DNA of 64,000 nucleotides, taken from contig NZ_NBYO01000002.1 in assembly GCF_002238045.1 (NCBI RefSeq), positions 186,001 through 250,000 of the forward strand, read 5' to 3'. Position numbers and translations under genes: made by a program. Position 1 is the first letter of the stretch; every line of letters begins with the position of its first letter. The notes beneath the pieces are model-generated. The model was given only the letters and a program-made list of their open reading frames with translations. It had not been told where the DNA came from and made no database searches. The DNA is from Notoacmeibacter marinus. GTDB lineage: Bacteria; Pseudomonadota; Alphaproteobacteria; Rhizobiales; Rhizobiaceae. This document shows, piece after piece, positions 19,321 to 27,680 of the stretch.

Positions 19321-20313
19321 CTATCGTTCGGCCTGAACGGGCTCCGCCATGACCGATGCCATGTTCACCGCAGTCTTGACCAGACCTGCGCCCAGCACCG
19401 CGGCAGCGCCATCGTCGGTGTCCATGCCGTAATCCAGCAGTGGCGTCAGACCCAATCGTCGGGCAGCGCGGGCAGCGCCCGGCTGACGTCCCGGATCGGC
19501 AAGAATACAATGGCCGACAGCCATGGCGTTGGCCTTGTGCAGGACGGTCAGTACGGCAAGCGCTGTTCGACCCGACACGACCACCGGCACGCTTTCCAGC
19601 CGTGACGCAAGAAGAAGGCCGGCCATCGCCGCATGTTCGCGCCCGCCAAGCCGGCGGAGCGCTTCGAAGGGATCGGACAGGTGCCCCTTGTGTTGCCGCA
19701 GCGCGGCCTTCACCGCCGCTTCGCGGGCCGCCGACAGATCGTCCGTCGCCTCGCCGACGAACACATCCGCTGAGCCGCCAAACATCGCCGTCAGAAGAGC
19801 CGCCGAGGACACATCGCTGCCCTCGCCCATGGCGCCGATGGCCAGAAGATCGCTGCCGCCGGCCATGGCTTCCATGCCGAACGCCATGGTCGCCGCACAA
19901 GCCCGTTCGTCGAGTGCGGCATCGGCGCGAATATCGGCGGTCGGATGATCGAGCGCGAGGTCGAGAATGCGAAGGCCTACATCCTGCGCCACGCAAGCGC
20001 CGTTGACGGCGCTGCCGCCAGCCGCGGCCAGATCGACCATCGCCTGCGTTCGCGCTGCATCCCAGGGCGTATCCGGTGCATACGCATGGCCGTGATTGCC
20101 GGCAAAGACCGCACAGAGCGGCCGTGACACCGGTTTCAGCGGCCTGCCCGACCATGTTCCATACCAGCGCGCAATATCGGCCAGACGGCCGAGGTTCTGA
20201 CCTGACGCTCTGGTTCGCAATTCCGTTTCCACACGTTGGCCGGCGGCATGGTCAGGCGTCGGCAACATCGTCAGCAGATTGCGGAAATCGTCGAAGGGAA
20301 GGCCGGACGCCAT
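19321..20313 (-). CDS. cobT: Nicotinate-nucleotide--dimethylbenzimidazole phosphoribosyltransferase
   Basis: 330 residues. CobT makes alpha-ribazole 5'-phosphate, the lower ligand of cobalamin. Family hallmarks are FAGNHGHA near residue 70, LLAIGAMGEGSDVSSAAL in the centre, and PLLDYGMDTDDGAAAVLG with the catalytic Glu region near the end. GGGAGA precedes the ATG at 20313; the frame runs on upstream but without homology. It is slightly shorter than the usual 335-350. cobS, often adjacent, is not here. Confidence 0.93.
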   Translation of the reverse strand: MASGLPFDDFRNLLTMLPTPDHAAGQRVETELRTRASGQNLGRLADIARWYGTWSGRPLKPVSRPLCAVFAGNHGHAYAPDTPWDAARTQAMVDLAAAGGSAVNGACVAQDVGLRILDLALDHPTADIRADAALDERACAATMAFGMEAMAGGSDLLAIGAMGEGSDVSSAALLTAMFGGSADVFVGEATDDLSAAREAAVKAALRQHKGHLSDPFEALRRLGGREHAAMAGLLLASRLESVPVVVSGRTALAVLTVLHKANAMAVGHCILADPGRQPGAARAARRLGLTPLLDYGMDTDDGAAAVLGAGLVKTAVNMASVMAEPVQAER

Positions 20314-20468
20314 GGTATCTCCCGATTGGAACGGCCGGTTCGGCCGGTTCGGATAAGGATCGCGGTCCCGCCCATACTGTCTCTGCCCACCGCCGACAAG
20401 GGAGCGCTCCAGGGCCGAACTTGCGGCAGTCGGCCCGCATCCCCATCTGACAAGCCGGAGAAAAAGCC

Positions 20469-20693
20469 TTGAACCCAGCACCCCTCTCACCATGCAATCG
20501 CATCTGCACCGTGGACGAGATATCGAACCTTTGCGTCGGCTGCGGCCGCACGCGAAGCGAAATCGCGACATGGGGCGGCATGGATGATCGGACGCGACGG
20601 GGTATAATGGCCGAACTGCCGTCACGTATGGCAAGGGCCGGCATCGCGATGAACGAAGGACCGAGGAGAGAGGACAGCGCCGGCAAATGCTGA
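20469..20693 (+). CDS. DUF1289 small cysteine protein
   Basis: 74 residues with the full DUF1289 pattern SPCNRICTVDEISNLCVGCGRTRSEIATW. Four cysteines in CxxxC...CxGC suggest a metal or Fe-S site, although no function is established. Divergent from cobT. The stop overlaps the next gene (ATGCTGA), so the two are coupled. Confidence 0.9.
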   Translation: MNPAPLSPCNRICTVDEISNLCVGCGRTRSEIATWGGMDDRTRRGIMAELPSRMARAGIAMNEGPRREDSAGKC

Positions 20694-21385
20694 AATGGAT
20701 CGCCATAGGCGGCATCGGCGTGCTGCTGATCGTCTACATGCTGGAAAGCGGCCTGATGGAGGCGATCGGCCTGCCGGCCGAAGACGGTGCGCGGGTCATC
20801 TATCTGTCCCTATGGGCGGCCATGCTGGCGCCGGTCATCCTGTTCTCCGGCATGCCTTTCGGAAAGCTCTTCCGAAGCCTCGCGACATGGGTCGTTATCG
20901 GGCTCGTCCTTGTGATCGGCTATGAGCGGCGTGACGAACTGGAAAGCTTCGCGCTGGATATCACGTCCGGCCTGTCGCCAGGCACGCCGGTCACGTCCGT
21001 ATCGGAAGACGGTCGCCCGACCGTTACGCTGAAAAAAGGGCTTGGCGGCCATTTCTACGCACAGGCGACGCTGGACAAGGCGCAAGTGCGTATGCTGGTC
21101 GATACCGGCGCGACGACCACGACTCTGCGCCAGAGCGACGCCGAACGGGTTGGGATCGATCCGCGCGATCTCCGTTTCATCCTGCCGGTCATGACGGCGA
21201 ACGGACCCACCCTTGCCGCCCGCGCCAATATCTCGCTTTTCTCCGTCGGTGGGATCGAGCGCCGCGATGTCACCGTGATGGTGGCAAAGGATGCGCAGCT
21301 CAGTCAGTCTCTGCTCGGCATGAACTTTCTGGGATCGCTCGAAGCCTTCGAATTTCGACGCGACCGCCTCGTTCTGAAGGGCTAG
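20687..21385 (+). CDS. Membrane-anchored retropepsin-like aspartic protease (TIGR02281 type)
   Basis: 232 residues. Three N-terminal membrane helices occupy about residues 3-85. A single retropepsin-like domain follows with the catalytic motif MLVDTGATTTTLRQSDA and the closing LLGMNFLGSLEAFEF. One-domain enzymes of this kind must dimerise, and the topology puts the domain in the periplasm or cytoplasmic membrane surface. It pairs with DUF1289 by a 7-base overlap, a common alphaproteobacterial arrangement. Confidence 0.88.
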   Translation: MLKWIAIGGIGVLLIVYMLESGLMEAIGLPAEDGARVIYLSLWAAMLAPVILFSGMPFGKLFRSLATWVVIGLVLVIGYERRDELESFALDITSGLSPGTPVTSVSEDGRPTVTLKKGLGGHFYAQATLDKAQVRMLVDTGATTTTLRQSDAERVGIDPRDLRFILPVMTANGPTLAARANISLFSVGGIERRDVTVMVAKDAQLSQSLLGMNFLGSLEAFEFRRDRLVLKG

Positions 21386-21403
21386 GCAGGCAAGCTGCGT
21401 CTG

Positions 21404-22234
21404 TCAGATCAGCGAATAGAAGAACCGTGCGGACACGACGAGCAGAAACAGACCGAACCCGATCCGCATGGATCGTTCAGGCAATCGGTGCGCCATAGCG
21501 ACGCCGACCGGCGCCATCAGCAGCGTCACCGGCACCACGATAATCGCGGCCAGAACATTGACGAAGCCGAGTGAAAAAGGCGGGAGAGCCGCCGCGCCCC
21601 AGCCCGCCCAGACATAGCCGAACAGGCCCGGCACGGCGATCAGGACGCCAACCGCCGCGGAGGTCGAAACCGCCTCTTTCATCGGTCGGTTGTAGAGGGT
21701 CATGAAGGTGTTTGTCAGAACCCCGCCGCCGATCCCCATCAGGGCCGAAAGCAGCCCGATCAAAAATCCGACTACGCTGCGGCCGAATGTGCCGGGCAGG
21801 CTGTCGCCCAGAGAAAATGTCAGGCGGCCCGACAGAAGGCGAATCGCGATGACGATCGCGATGGTGGCGAAGATGGCGCGCAGGCTCGCGCCGGAAATCG
21901 ACGCGGTCACGGCGCTGGCGAAGAGTGCGCCCGCCGGCACCGCCACGATGAACACTTTCAGCAGCGCATCGTTCATCTGGCCATAGGCGCGGTGCGACAC
22001 GAAGGAGCGCAGCGACGTCGCCGCTATGATCGCGAGCGACGTGCCGACGGCGACATGCATCCGAACGGCTTCGCTGACGTCAGCGATGGTCAACATCTGA
22101 TAGAAAACCGGAACGAGGATGGCGCCGCCGCCTATGCCGAACAGACCGGCCAGGAAACCGGCGAGAAGGCCTGACACGATGATAAGAGCCGCAAAACCGA
22201 ACAGTTCCGGCGTCAGAAGATCCATCGCGTTCAC
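21404..22234 (-). CDS. TauE/SafE (TSUP) family membrane transporter
   Basis: 276 residues with about eight membrane segments. The family repeat is visible twice: GFLAGLFGIGGGAILVPVF near the N-terminus and GLLSALMGIGGGVLTNTFM in the middle. TSUP proteins export sulfite, sulfoacetate or other small anions. The start is either a GTG at 22234 (CCGGAG upstream) or an ATG at 22225. It lies 25 bases after dusA on the same strand, so may share its transcript. Confidence 0.9.
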   Translation of the reverse strand: MNAMDLLTPELFGFAALIIVSGLLAGFLAGLFGIGGGAILVPVFYQMLTIADVSEAVRMHVAVGTSLAIIAATSLRSFVSHRAYGQMNDALLKVFIVAVPAGALFASAVTASISGASLRAIFATIAIVIAIRLLSGRLTFSLGDSLPGTFGRSVVGFLIGLLSALMGIGGGVLTNTFMTLYNRPMKEAVSTSAAVGVLIAVPGLFGYVWAGWGAAALPPFSLGFVNVLAAIIVVPVTLLMAPVGVAMAHRLPERSMRIGFGLFLLVVSARFFYSLI

Positions 22235-22258
22235 GAAAGCGAACTCCGGGAGCGAGGC

Positions 22259-23266
22259 TTATGCAACGGCGAAAGCCGGCATCGTTTCGCCGGCATGACG
22301 ATCGACGGCTTCGAAAGCCTGCGCGATAATTTCCGGGGTAGCGTCCGGCCGGGTCGCTTCTGTCGATAGGATCTGCCGCCAGCGCCGCGCTCCAGGCATA
22401 CCGGTGAACAGCCCCACCATGTGGCGAGTCACCGCAGACAGCCGCCCGCCCCTCTCGATGTGCCGGGCGGCATACGCCATCATCGCATCAATGATCGCAG
22501 CCCAATCGGGATCGGAGGGCTTATTGCCGAAGAGCGTGTCGACCGCGGTCAGGAAGGCCGGCTCGCCATAAGCTTTTCGTCCGACCATGACTCCATCCAT
22601 GCGCTTCAGATGATCACGCACTTCGCCAATTCCAGCGATACCGCCATTGATGCCGATGAACCAGTCGGGATGCGTCGCCTTCAAAGCATGAACGAGCGGA
22701 TAATCGAGCGGCGGAATGGTGCGGTTTTCTTTCGGGGACAGGCCCTGCAGCCACGCTTTGCGTGCGTGAACCCAAAGCCCGTCTGCGCCGCCTGCGCGCA
22801 TCTGCCCGGCAAAATCGGGCAGTACGGTTTCCGGCTGCTGTTCGTCGACGCCGATACGACATTTGACCGTCACCGGAACATTGCGGGCGGCGCTTTTCAT
22901 TGCGGTGACGCAGCGCTGCACGAGAGCCGGGTCGCGCATCAGACAGGCGCCGAATGCGCCGGACTGTACACGGTCCGACGGGCAGCCGACATTCAGATTG
23001 ATCTCATCGTAACCGAAATCGACGCCGATCCGCGTGGCTTCGGCCAGCTTGTCCGGGTCAGACCCGCCGATCTGCAACGCAACGGGGTGTTCAGCGACAT
23101 CGAAGGCCAGCAACCTGTCGCGGTCGCCATGAATAATGGCATCGGCCACCACCATTTCTGTATAGAGGAGCGCCCTGCGGGTCAGCTGCCGGTGAAAGTA
23201 TCGACAGTGCCGGTCCGTCCAATCGATCATCGGTGCAATGGCGAATTTATGATACTTATCAATCAT
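22259..23266 (-). CDS. dusA: tRNA-dihydrouridine(20/20a) synthase, 5' end replaced by an island
   Basis: 335 residues. DusA reduces U20/U20a of tRNAs using FMN. Motifs: FAIAPMIDWTDRHCRYFHR, LQIGGSDP, DEINLNVGCPSDRV with the catalytic Cys, and VTVKCRIGVDE. The gene looks intact, but its first 12 codons (MIDKYHKFAIAP) come from the adjacent genomic island. The native first 12 codons (MPIHSSAFAVAP) lie 10 kb away at 33243-33278 beside the other copy of the 18-bp repeat. The upstream region is therefore also island DNA, so the promoter has been swapped. Confidence 0.96.
   Translation of the reverse strand: MIDKYHKFAIAPMIDWTDRHCRYFHRQLTRRALLYTEMVVADAIIHGDRDRLLAFDVAEHPVALQIGGSDPDKLAEATRIGVDFGYDEINLNVGCPSDRVQSGAFGACLMRDPALVQRCVTAMKSAARNVPVTVKCRIGVDEQQPETVLPDFAGQMRAGGADGLWVHARKAWLQGLSPKENRTIPPLDYPLVHALKATHPDWFIGINGGIAGIGEVRDHLKRMDGVMVGRKAYGEPAFLTAVDTLFGNKPSDPDWAAIIDAMMAYAARHIERGGRLSAVTRHMVGLFTGMPGARRWRQILSTEATRPDATPEIIAQAFEAVDRHAGETMPAFAVA
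23213..23230. repeat. Island attachment site, dusA-proximal copy
   Basis: 18 bases identical to 33225-33242, in the same orientation, coding MIDWTD on the minus strand as dusA codons 13-18. The next 15 bases match at 11 positions, differing mainly at third codon positions, as expected for two homologous dusA starts. Confidence 0.9.
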
Positions 23267-23293
23267 TTATGGCACTCATCTAGAACACCGTGA

Positions 23294-23323
23294 GATTGGA
23301 CGGATCGTCATTGCGGGTTTCAC
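23294..23323 (+). pseudogene. Inverted dusA-like fragment (codes DWTDRHC)
   Basis: On the plus strand, opposite to dusA, the bases read GAT TGG ACG GAT CGT CAT TGC GGG TTT CAC TAG, i.e. D-W-T-D-R-H-C-G-F-H-stop. This is the conserved DusA motif (compare DWTDRHCRYFH in the intact gene). Twenty-one bases match the intact gene with only silent changes. It begins 28 bases upstream of the dusA start. It looks like a leftover of another dusA attachment site carried by the element or left by an earlier insertion. Confidence 0.7.
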
Positions 23324-23376
23324 TAGTAAGGATGCGTTTCTCTACCCGATTTTCAAAGGGTTCCATCTCAACGCCG

Positions 23377-23670
23377 CCAAGCACAGCCTTCCTGCTTATG
23401 CCTCAACACAACGACAAATCCCTCATTCCGCTCGAAGAGGTTCGCCGCAACTTCATTTCACATCCGACATTGCCAAAACTTCTTCGCGAGCTTGGGTCTG
23501 AAGAGATTGGCGTCCCACTTGTACGAATAGAAGAGTGTCAGAAATCTGCAACACGCATTTATCTGCACGTCTTGACCTCTAACCCAGACAGGCGCGTGAA
23601 GTCACAGTGCCCGAGGCGCGCGTTTTCCGCCAGAAAACGTACCGGAACAAAATCGAGTAAGCCCGGATGA
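23377..23670 (+). pseudogene. PrtN-like (pyocin activator family) gene remnant
   Basis: The frame codes STAFLLMPQHNDKSLIPLEE, then VRRNFISHPTLPKLLRELGS and EEIGVPLVRIEECQKSA. This follows the PrtN family closely (NTAFLLMAQY.G...IPLE.V...YF.......L.K...GEI.LP.VR.E.SQK). The start codon expected just before S-T-A-F is replaced by CCA; the only local ATG is internal (23398, 90 codons). The C-terminal part is diverged. It lies between dusA and the sugar operon and is probably a regulatory relic of the original element. A shorter product from 23398 remains possible. Confidence 0.62.
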
Positions 23671-23828
23671 CAGTTTTGGGCGCCCCGATCGATCAGTACC
23701 ACTTCTCTTCTCAGCCTTCACTTTCAGACATTTCGTTTTCCGTATCAAAGGCCAAGATGTTGGGCGACGACATGGATGGCGTTCCCAGACTTACCTCAAT
23801 CCTCTTTGACAGACCGGGGCAGTCGTGA
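23667..23828 (+). CDS. Small hypothetical ORF coupled to the PrtN-like remnant
   Basis: 53 codons (start MTVLGAPIDQYHFSSQPSLS) beginning in an ATGA overlap with the preceding frame. No family recognised, no hydrophobic segment. It may be real, a remnant, or chance. The rest of this stretch up to 23954 holds only the AT-rich promoter region of the sugar operon. Confidence 0.3.
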   Translation: MTVLGAPIDQYHFSSQPSLSDISFSVSKAKMLGDDMDGVPRLTSILFDRPGQS

Positions 23829-23859
23829 AGCGACACGAGAAGCGTCTAGAGGTCCATTT

Positions 23860-23895
23860 TTATTTACTTGCAAAAAACATTTAATTGCGATACGC
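23860..23895 (+). promoter_or_regulatory. AT-rich upstream region with TTGCAA/TTGCGA motifs
   Basis: The stretch just before the sugar-binding-protein gene is much more AT-rich than its surroundings. It contains TTGCAA (23868-23873) and TTGCGA (23885-23890). The same TTGCAA word forms a perfect palindrome before the ROK regulator gene at 29177, so both may be operator sites for that regulator. Confidence 0.4.
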
Positions 23896-23954
23896 ATGAA
23901 TTAGGGATTCAATTCCTGAACATACTCCGATCACAAGTCTCCAGGGAGGAGAAT

Positions 23955-25031
23955 ATGACTAGGACGCTAATGAGGATTTTGCTTGCCACCACCGTCGCGC
24001 TGCCGCTCGCTGGTGGCGCGTGGGCCCAGGAGGCCGCCCGGACCGATCTGGTCATCGCCGACCTCGGCCAGCCGGAAACGAACCCGTGGGTGATCAATCG
24101 ACACCGTTTTGAACGGTGCGTCGCCGAAGCGCTCGGGGTCGAATTGAAAGAATTCGACGACCAGAACTCGGAAGAGCAACACGTTTCCCAGGCCGAATCG
24201 ATCATCGCGAGCGGTCCCGACGGTTTGATCTTCAATCCGTTGACGTCTCCGGCCGGGATCCAGGTCGCCAGGCTTCTGGAGGACAACAAGATTCCGGGCG
24301 TGGCCGTCGGACGATTGGTCGTTTCCAATTATGACAATGACTACAAGGGAGAGTACTTCCTTGCGCAGGTTACGCAGAACAACGACACTTGGGGCCAGGC
24401 GATCGGCAAGGCAACCGCTGATCTCGGGCATAAGAAGGTCGCGATGATCTGGAACCAGAAGGGCGTGACCTCGGCCGAAGAAATCTGGGCCGGTGTACAG
24501 TCTGAGCTCGACGCGGCCGGCATCGAAGTGGTCGCGGAGGCCTGGGATCGTCTCAACCGCGAGAATGGCCAGAAATATGCCGAGCAGTTTATCGCCCGTT
24601 TTGCTCCCGGGGAAGTCGATGCGATTATCGTGCTGGGCGCGGTGGCCGGGCTAGGCAGCCAGTTCGCCGTTGATCAGGCCGGTCGCGACGACATCGCCAT
24701 CATCACCACCGATATCGACGAGCAGGTTGCGCAGTTCATCAAGGACGGCAAGCTGGATTTTTCGATCGGCGGCCACTGGATGGTCGGCGGTTTCGGCCTG
24801 ATCCAGCTTTATGACTATCTGCACGGGCACCCGATCGAGGACACTCAACCGCGTGTCGGCCTCATCCCGGTTACGGCTGAGAATGTGGACACCTACGCAA
24901 ACAGCCTCCTCAACGGCTGCATTCTCTCTCCGGATACGATCCGTGGCCTCAGCAAGGTTCACAACCCGAACGCCGATTTGCCCGCCTTTATCGACGCCTG
25001 GCAGGCAAACTGGCAAGACTACGTGCAATAA
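23955..25031 (+). CDS. Sugar ABC transporter, periplasmic binding protein (CUT2 type)
   Basis: 358 residues. The signal peptide (RILLATTVALPLAGGAWAQ) is followed by a type I periplasmic binding fold: IADLGQPETNPWVINRHRFE, QAESIIASGPDGLIFNPLTSPAG, KVAMIWNQKGVTSAEEIWAG, DAIIVLGAVAGLGSQFAVDQAG. It belongs with ribose/fructose-type binding proteins and works with the ATPase and permease at 30489-32256. GGAGGAG precedes the ATG. First gene of the island operon; the ATPase and permease are placed unusually far downstream, after the enzymes. A fructose or beta-fructoside ligand is inferred from the GH32 enzyme next door. Confidence 0.88.
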   Translation: MTRTLMRILLATTVALPLAGGAWAQEAARTDLVIADLGQPETNPWVINRHRFERCVAEALGVELKEFDDQNSEEQHVSQAESIIASGPDGLIFNPLTSPAGIQVARLLEDNKIPGVAVGRLVVSNYDNDYKGEYFLAQVTQNNDTWGQAIGKATADLGHKKVAMIWNQKGVTSAEEIWAGVQSELDAAGIEVVAEAWDRLNRENGQKYAEQFIARFAPGEVDAIIVLGAVAGLGSQFAVDQAGRDDIAIITTDIDEQVAQFIKDGKLDFSIGGHWMVGGFGLIQLYDYLHGHPIEDTQPRVGLIPVTAENVDTYANSLLNGCILSPDTIRGLSKVHNPNADLPAFIDAWQANWQDYVQ

Positions 25032-25047
25032 CCCTCCCGAGCACGTC

Positions 25048-25076
25048 ATCCCCCCGGTCTTCAGGCCGGGGGGGAT
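25048..25076 (+). terminator. Strong hairpin after the binding-protein gene
   Basis: A C6GG/CCG7 stem extended by AT pairs (arms 25048-25057 and 25066-25076). No T-tract follows, so it is more likely an mRNA-stabilising or processing element than a full terminator. It would allow more binding protein than enzyme to be made. Confidence 0.6.
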
Positions 25077-25108
25077 CCAAGCACCATAAGTTTGACCGGG
25101 GTTAATCA

Positions 25109-26596
25109 ATGAAACTGTTCGGATACGCGCCGGAGCGTGGCGCCGCGGCCGGCGATACGATGCCGTTTTATTATAACGGCGCATGGCACCTGTTCTTCTC
25201 CCAGCCGCCGGTCGGCGCCTGGGAATATGTCGAGCGAGCACGGGTCTCGACCGCCCATCTCAAGTCTGACGATCTCGTGACCTGGGACGTGATGCCCGAT
25301 GCTTTTGGCCCCGGTGCCCATGGCGATTGCGATGGCGACGGTATCTGGACCGGCTCGGTCATAGAACACGAAGGCAAGTTCCATTTTTTCTACACGGGCT
25401 ACAATCGCCAGTCGGCCTCGCCGCAGACGATCTGCAAGGCGACCTCCACCGATCTCGCGACGTGGGAAAAATCCGGCGCGAACCCGATGATTTCGCCCGA
25501 CTCGCGCTGGTACGAAACCGTCGACTGGCGCGATCCCTTCGTCTACCGCGATGACGAAGCGGGATGTTTCAAAATGTTGATTTCGGCCCGTCTGAAGGAC
25601 GGTCCGCAGTTCCGCCGGGGTTGCATCGCCGTGGCGACCTCCGATGACCTCGAGGCATGGGAGGTTGGCCCGCCGCTCGCGTCATCCATGTTGACCCACT
25701 GCCCGGAATGCCCCGAGCTCTTCAAGCTGGGCGATTGGTGGTATCTGGTCGAAAGCCGTTATTCGGAACGCATGCAAACAGTTTATCGCGTTGCGAAGTC
25801 CCCTGAGGGTCCGTGGGAAAGCCGTAAGCTCGATAGTCTTGACGGCCGCCGTTTCTATGCTGCGAAGTCGGCGAGCGATGGCGAACGGCGCATGAGTTTC
25901 GCCTGGATTCCGTTCCGCAAGCATCACGGCCCCAAACGCAGTTGGGTCTGGGGCGGCGAACTGGGCAGCCCACGCGAACTGATGTCCCTGCCCGACGGGA
26001 CGCTGATCAGTCGGCTGCCGCAGGAGGTGGATGCGAGCTATGCAGAAGAAGCACCTCATACCCTGCGCCCGATGCTGGGCGACTGGACCCGGGGCGAAGG
26101 CGTGCATTGCGACGCGACCGGCTTCTATGGATATGCATTTCTTGATGGTCCGGACCGGGACGATGTTCACCTCGACGTCATCATTGAGCCTGCGCCCCAC
26201 ACTGAAGCCGTCGGCATCCTGATCGAACCCCGTGGAGGGGATCATCTGGACAGCGGCTATAGCCTTTCCATCGAGCCGATGAAGGGGCGTGTGCTTTTCG
26301 ACCGCTGGCCCGCCGCGATGGACCCGCTCTGGGATAGCCTCGTGCTCAAGGAGCGCCATGGCATCGAAGTCAGCCAGGAGATCGACAGCCCGTTGGTGGA
26401 GCGTCCACTTGCCTTCACACCCGACGATGGCCGTTACCGGGTCCAGATTCTGCGCAACGGGTCGGCCATCGAGTGTTTCGTCGCCGGACAGGTCGTCGCA
26501 TCGTTCCGGGTGTACGACATCTCGAACACGGATGCCTGGGGGCTGTTCGTGCAGGAAGGCGCGGCGACATTCCACGACTTGAAGTTCCGGAAGTAA
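25109..26596 (+). CDS. Glycoside hydrolase family 32 (cytoplasmic beta-fructosidase)
   Basis: 495 residues, no signal peptide. A five-bladed propeller with a likely nucleophile Asp16 (GDTMPFYYNGAWHLFF), the stabiliser motif WRDPFV (140-145) and the acid/base motif ECPE (200-203). The C-terminal beta-sandwich closes with IECFVAGQVVASFRVYD, typical of GH32. The first motif departs from the classic WMNDPNG and is one residue shorter, so the enzyme is a divergent member. It should release fructose from imported short beta-fructosides such as sucrose, inulobiose or levanbiose. GH43/GH68 are alternatives, made less likely by the C-terminal domain. Confidence 0.82.
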   Translation: MKLFGYAPERGAAAGDTMPFYYNGAWHLFFSQPPVGAWEYVERARVSTAHLKSDDLVTWDVMPDAFGPGAHGDCDGDGIWTGSVIEHEGKFHFFYTGYNRQSASPQTICKATSTDLATWEKSGANPMISPDSRWYETVDWRDPFVYRDDEAGCFKMLISARLKDGPQFRRGCIAVATSDDLEAWEVGPPLASSMLTHCPECPELFKLGDWWYLVESRYSERMQTVYRVAKSPEGPWESRKLDSLDGRRFYAAKSASDGERRMSFAWIPFRKHHGPKRSWVWGGELGSPRELMSLPDGTLISRLPQEVDASYAEEAPHTLRPMLGDWTRGEGVHCDATGFYGYAFLDGPDRDDVHLDVIIEPAPHTEAVGILIEPRGGDHLDSGYSLSIEPMKGRVLFDRWPAAMDPLWDSLVLKERHGIEVSQEIDSPLVERPLAFTPDDGRYRVQILRNGSAIECFVAGQVVASFRVYDISNTDAWGLFVQEGAATFHDLKFRK

Positions 26597-26606
26597 AGGC
26601 GAAGGC

Positions 26607-27680
26607 ATGCCCCTTATCTCCCTCCGACAATTGCTGGACTACGCGGCCGAACACGGCTTCGGCGTTCCTGCGTTCAATATCTCGAACATGGAGCAGGGTC
26701 TGGCGATCATGAACGCGGCAAAAGTCTGCGACGCGCCCGTGATCCTCCAGGCCAGCCTGAATGTTCGCCGCAGCTATGCCGGCGACCGGATGATCGTGGC
26801 GATCGTCAATGCGCTGGCCGATATGTATCCCGAGAATCCGATCTGCCTGCATCAGGATCACGGCCATAACGAACAGGCCTGCGTCAGCGCCATCTCCGCC
26901 GGGTTCACCTCGGCGATGATGGACGGGTCGCTTATGAGCGATGGCAGGACGCCGGCCAGCTATGCCCACAACGTTGACATCACAGCCCGTGTCGCACGGA
27001 TCGCCCATTGGACGGGAGCTTCGATTGAAGGCGAACTGGGCGTACTCGGCTCGCTGGAAACCGGCGAGGCGGGCGAAGAGGACGGCTCGGGGGCGGCGGG
27101 CAAGTTGGATTTCGACCAGCTTCTGACTGACCCTTGTCAGGCCGCGGAATTTGTTGCCGCAACCAAGGTCGATGCGCTGGCGATCGCCTGCGGGACATCG
27201 CACGGGGCATACAAGTTCAAGCGAGAGCCGGACGGCGACATCCTTGCCATCAGCCAGATCGAGGCGATCCACCACGGGGTGCCGAACACCCATCTGGTCA
27301 TGCATGGCTCGAGCTCGGTACCCCAATATCTTCAAGACTTGATCAATGCCCATGGTGGCGAGATGCCGCAAACCTGGGGCGTGCCTGTGGAGGAGATCGA
27401 GCGCGGCATTCGCCACGGGGTGCGCAAGGTCAATATCGACACCGACTGCCGGATGGCTATGTCCGGCGCGATGCGGCGGTTCGCCTTGGAAAACCCCGCA
27501 AATTTCGACCCCCGCGCCTTTATCCTGGCCGGGATGGCGGAACTGGAAACACTTGTTCGAGATCGCTTCGAGCGGTTCGGAACCGCGGGACACGGATGCC
27601 GGATCAAGCCGATTCCGCTTGCCGACATGGCGCGGCGGTACGCCGAAGGCAGTCTCGATCCATGTCTGGAAGCCGCGTGA
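26607..27680 (+). CDS. Class II fructose-bisphosphate aldolase (or related ketose-bisphosphate aldolase)
   Basis: 357 residues. The class II pattern is clear: VPAFNISNMEQGLAIM, zinc ligands in CLHQDHGH, SIEGELGVLGS, ACGTSHGAYKF, MHGSSSVPQYL and VRKVNIDTDCRMAM. It splits ketose 1,6-bisphosphates into dihydroxyacetone phosphate and glyceraldehyde 3-phosphate. Length fits the Calvin-type subgroup. It begins 10 bases after the GH32 stop. The next gene starts inside its stop codon (GTGA). Since the core genome must carry its own aldolase, this copy is probably dedicated to the island pathway; a tagatose-type substrate is not excluded. Confidence 0.92.
   Translation: MPLISLRQLLDYAAEHGFGVPAFNISNMEQGLAIMNAAKVCDAPVILQASLNVRRSYAGDRMIVAIVNALADMYPENPICLHQDHGHNEQACVSAISAGFTSAMMDGSLMSDGRTPASYAHNVDITARVARIAHWTGASIEGELGVLGSLETGEAGEEDGSGAAGKLDFDQLLTDPCQAAEFVAATKVDALAIACGTSHGAYKFKREPDGDILAISQIEAIHHGVPNTHLVMHGSSSVPQYLQDLINAHGGEMPQTWGVPVEEIERGIRHGVRKVNIDTDCRMAMSGAMRRFALENPANFDPRAFILAGMAELETLVRDRFERFGTAGHGCRIKPIPLADMARRYAEGSLDPCLEAA

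Noticed and set aside
26415-27593. 392-codon minus-strand frame in the island
   Set aside because: Antisense of the aldolase and GH32 genes; these have complete catalytic motifs.
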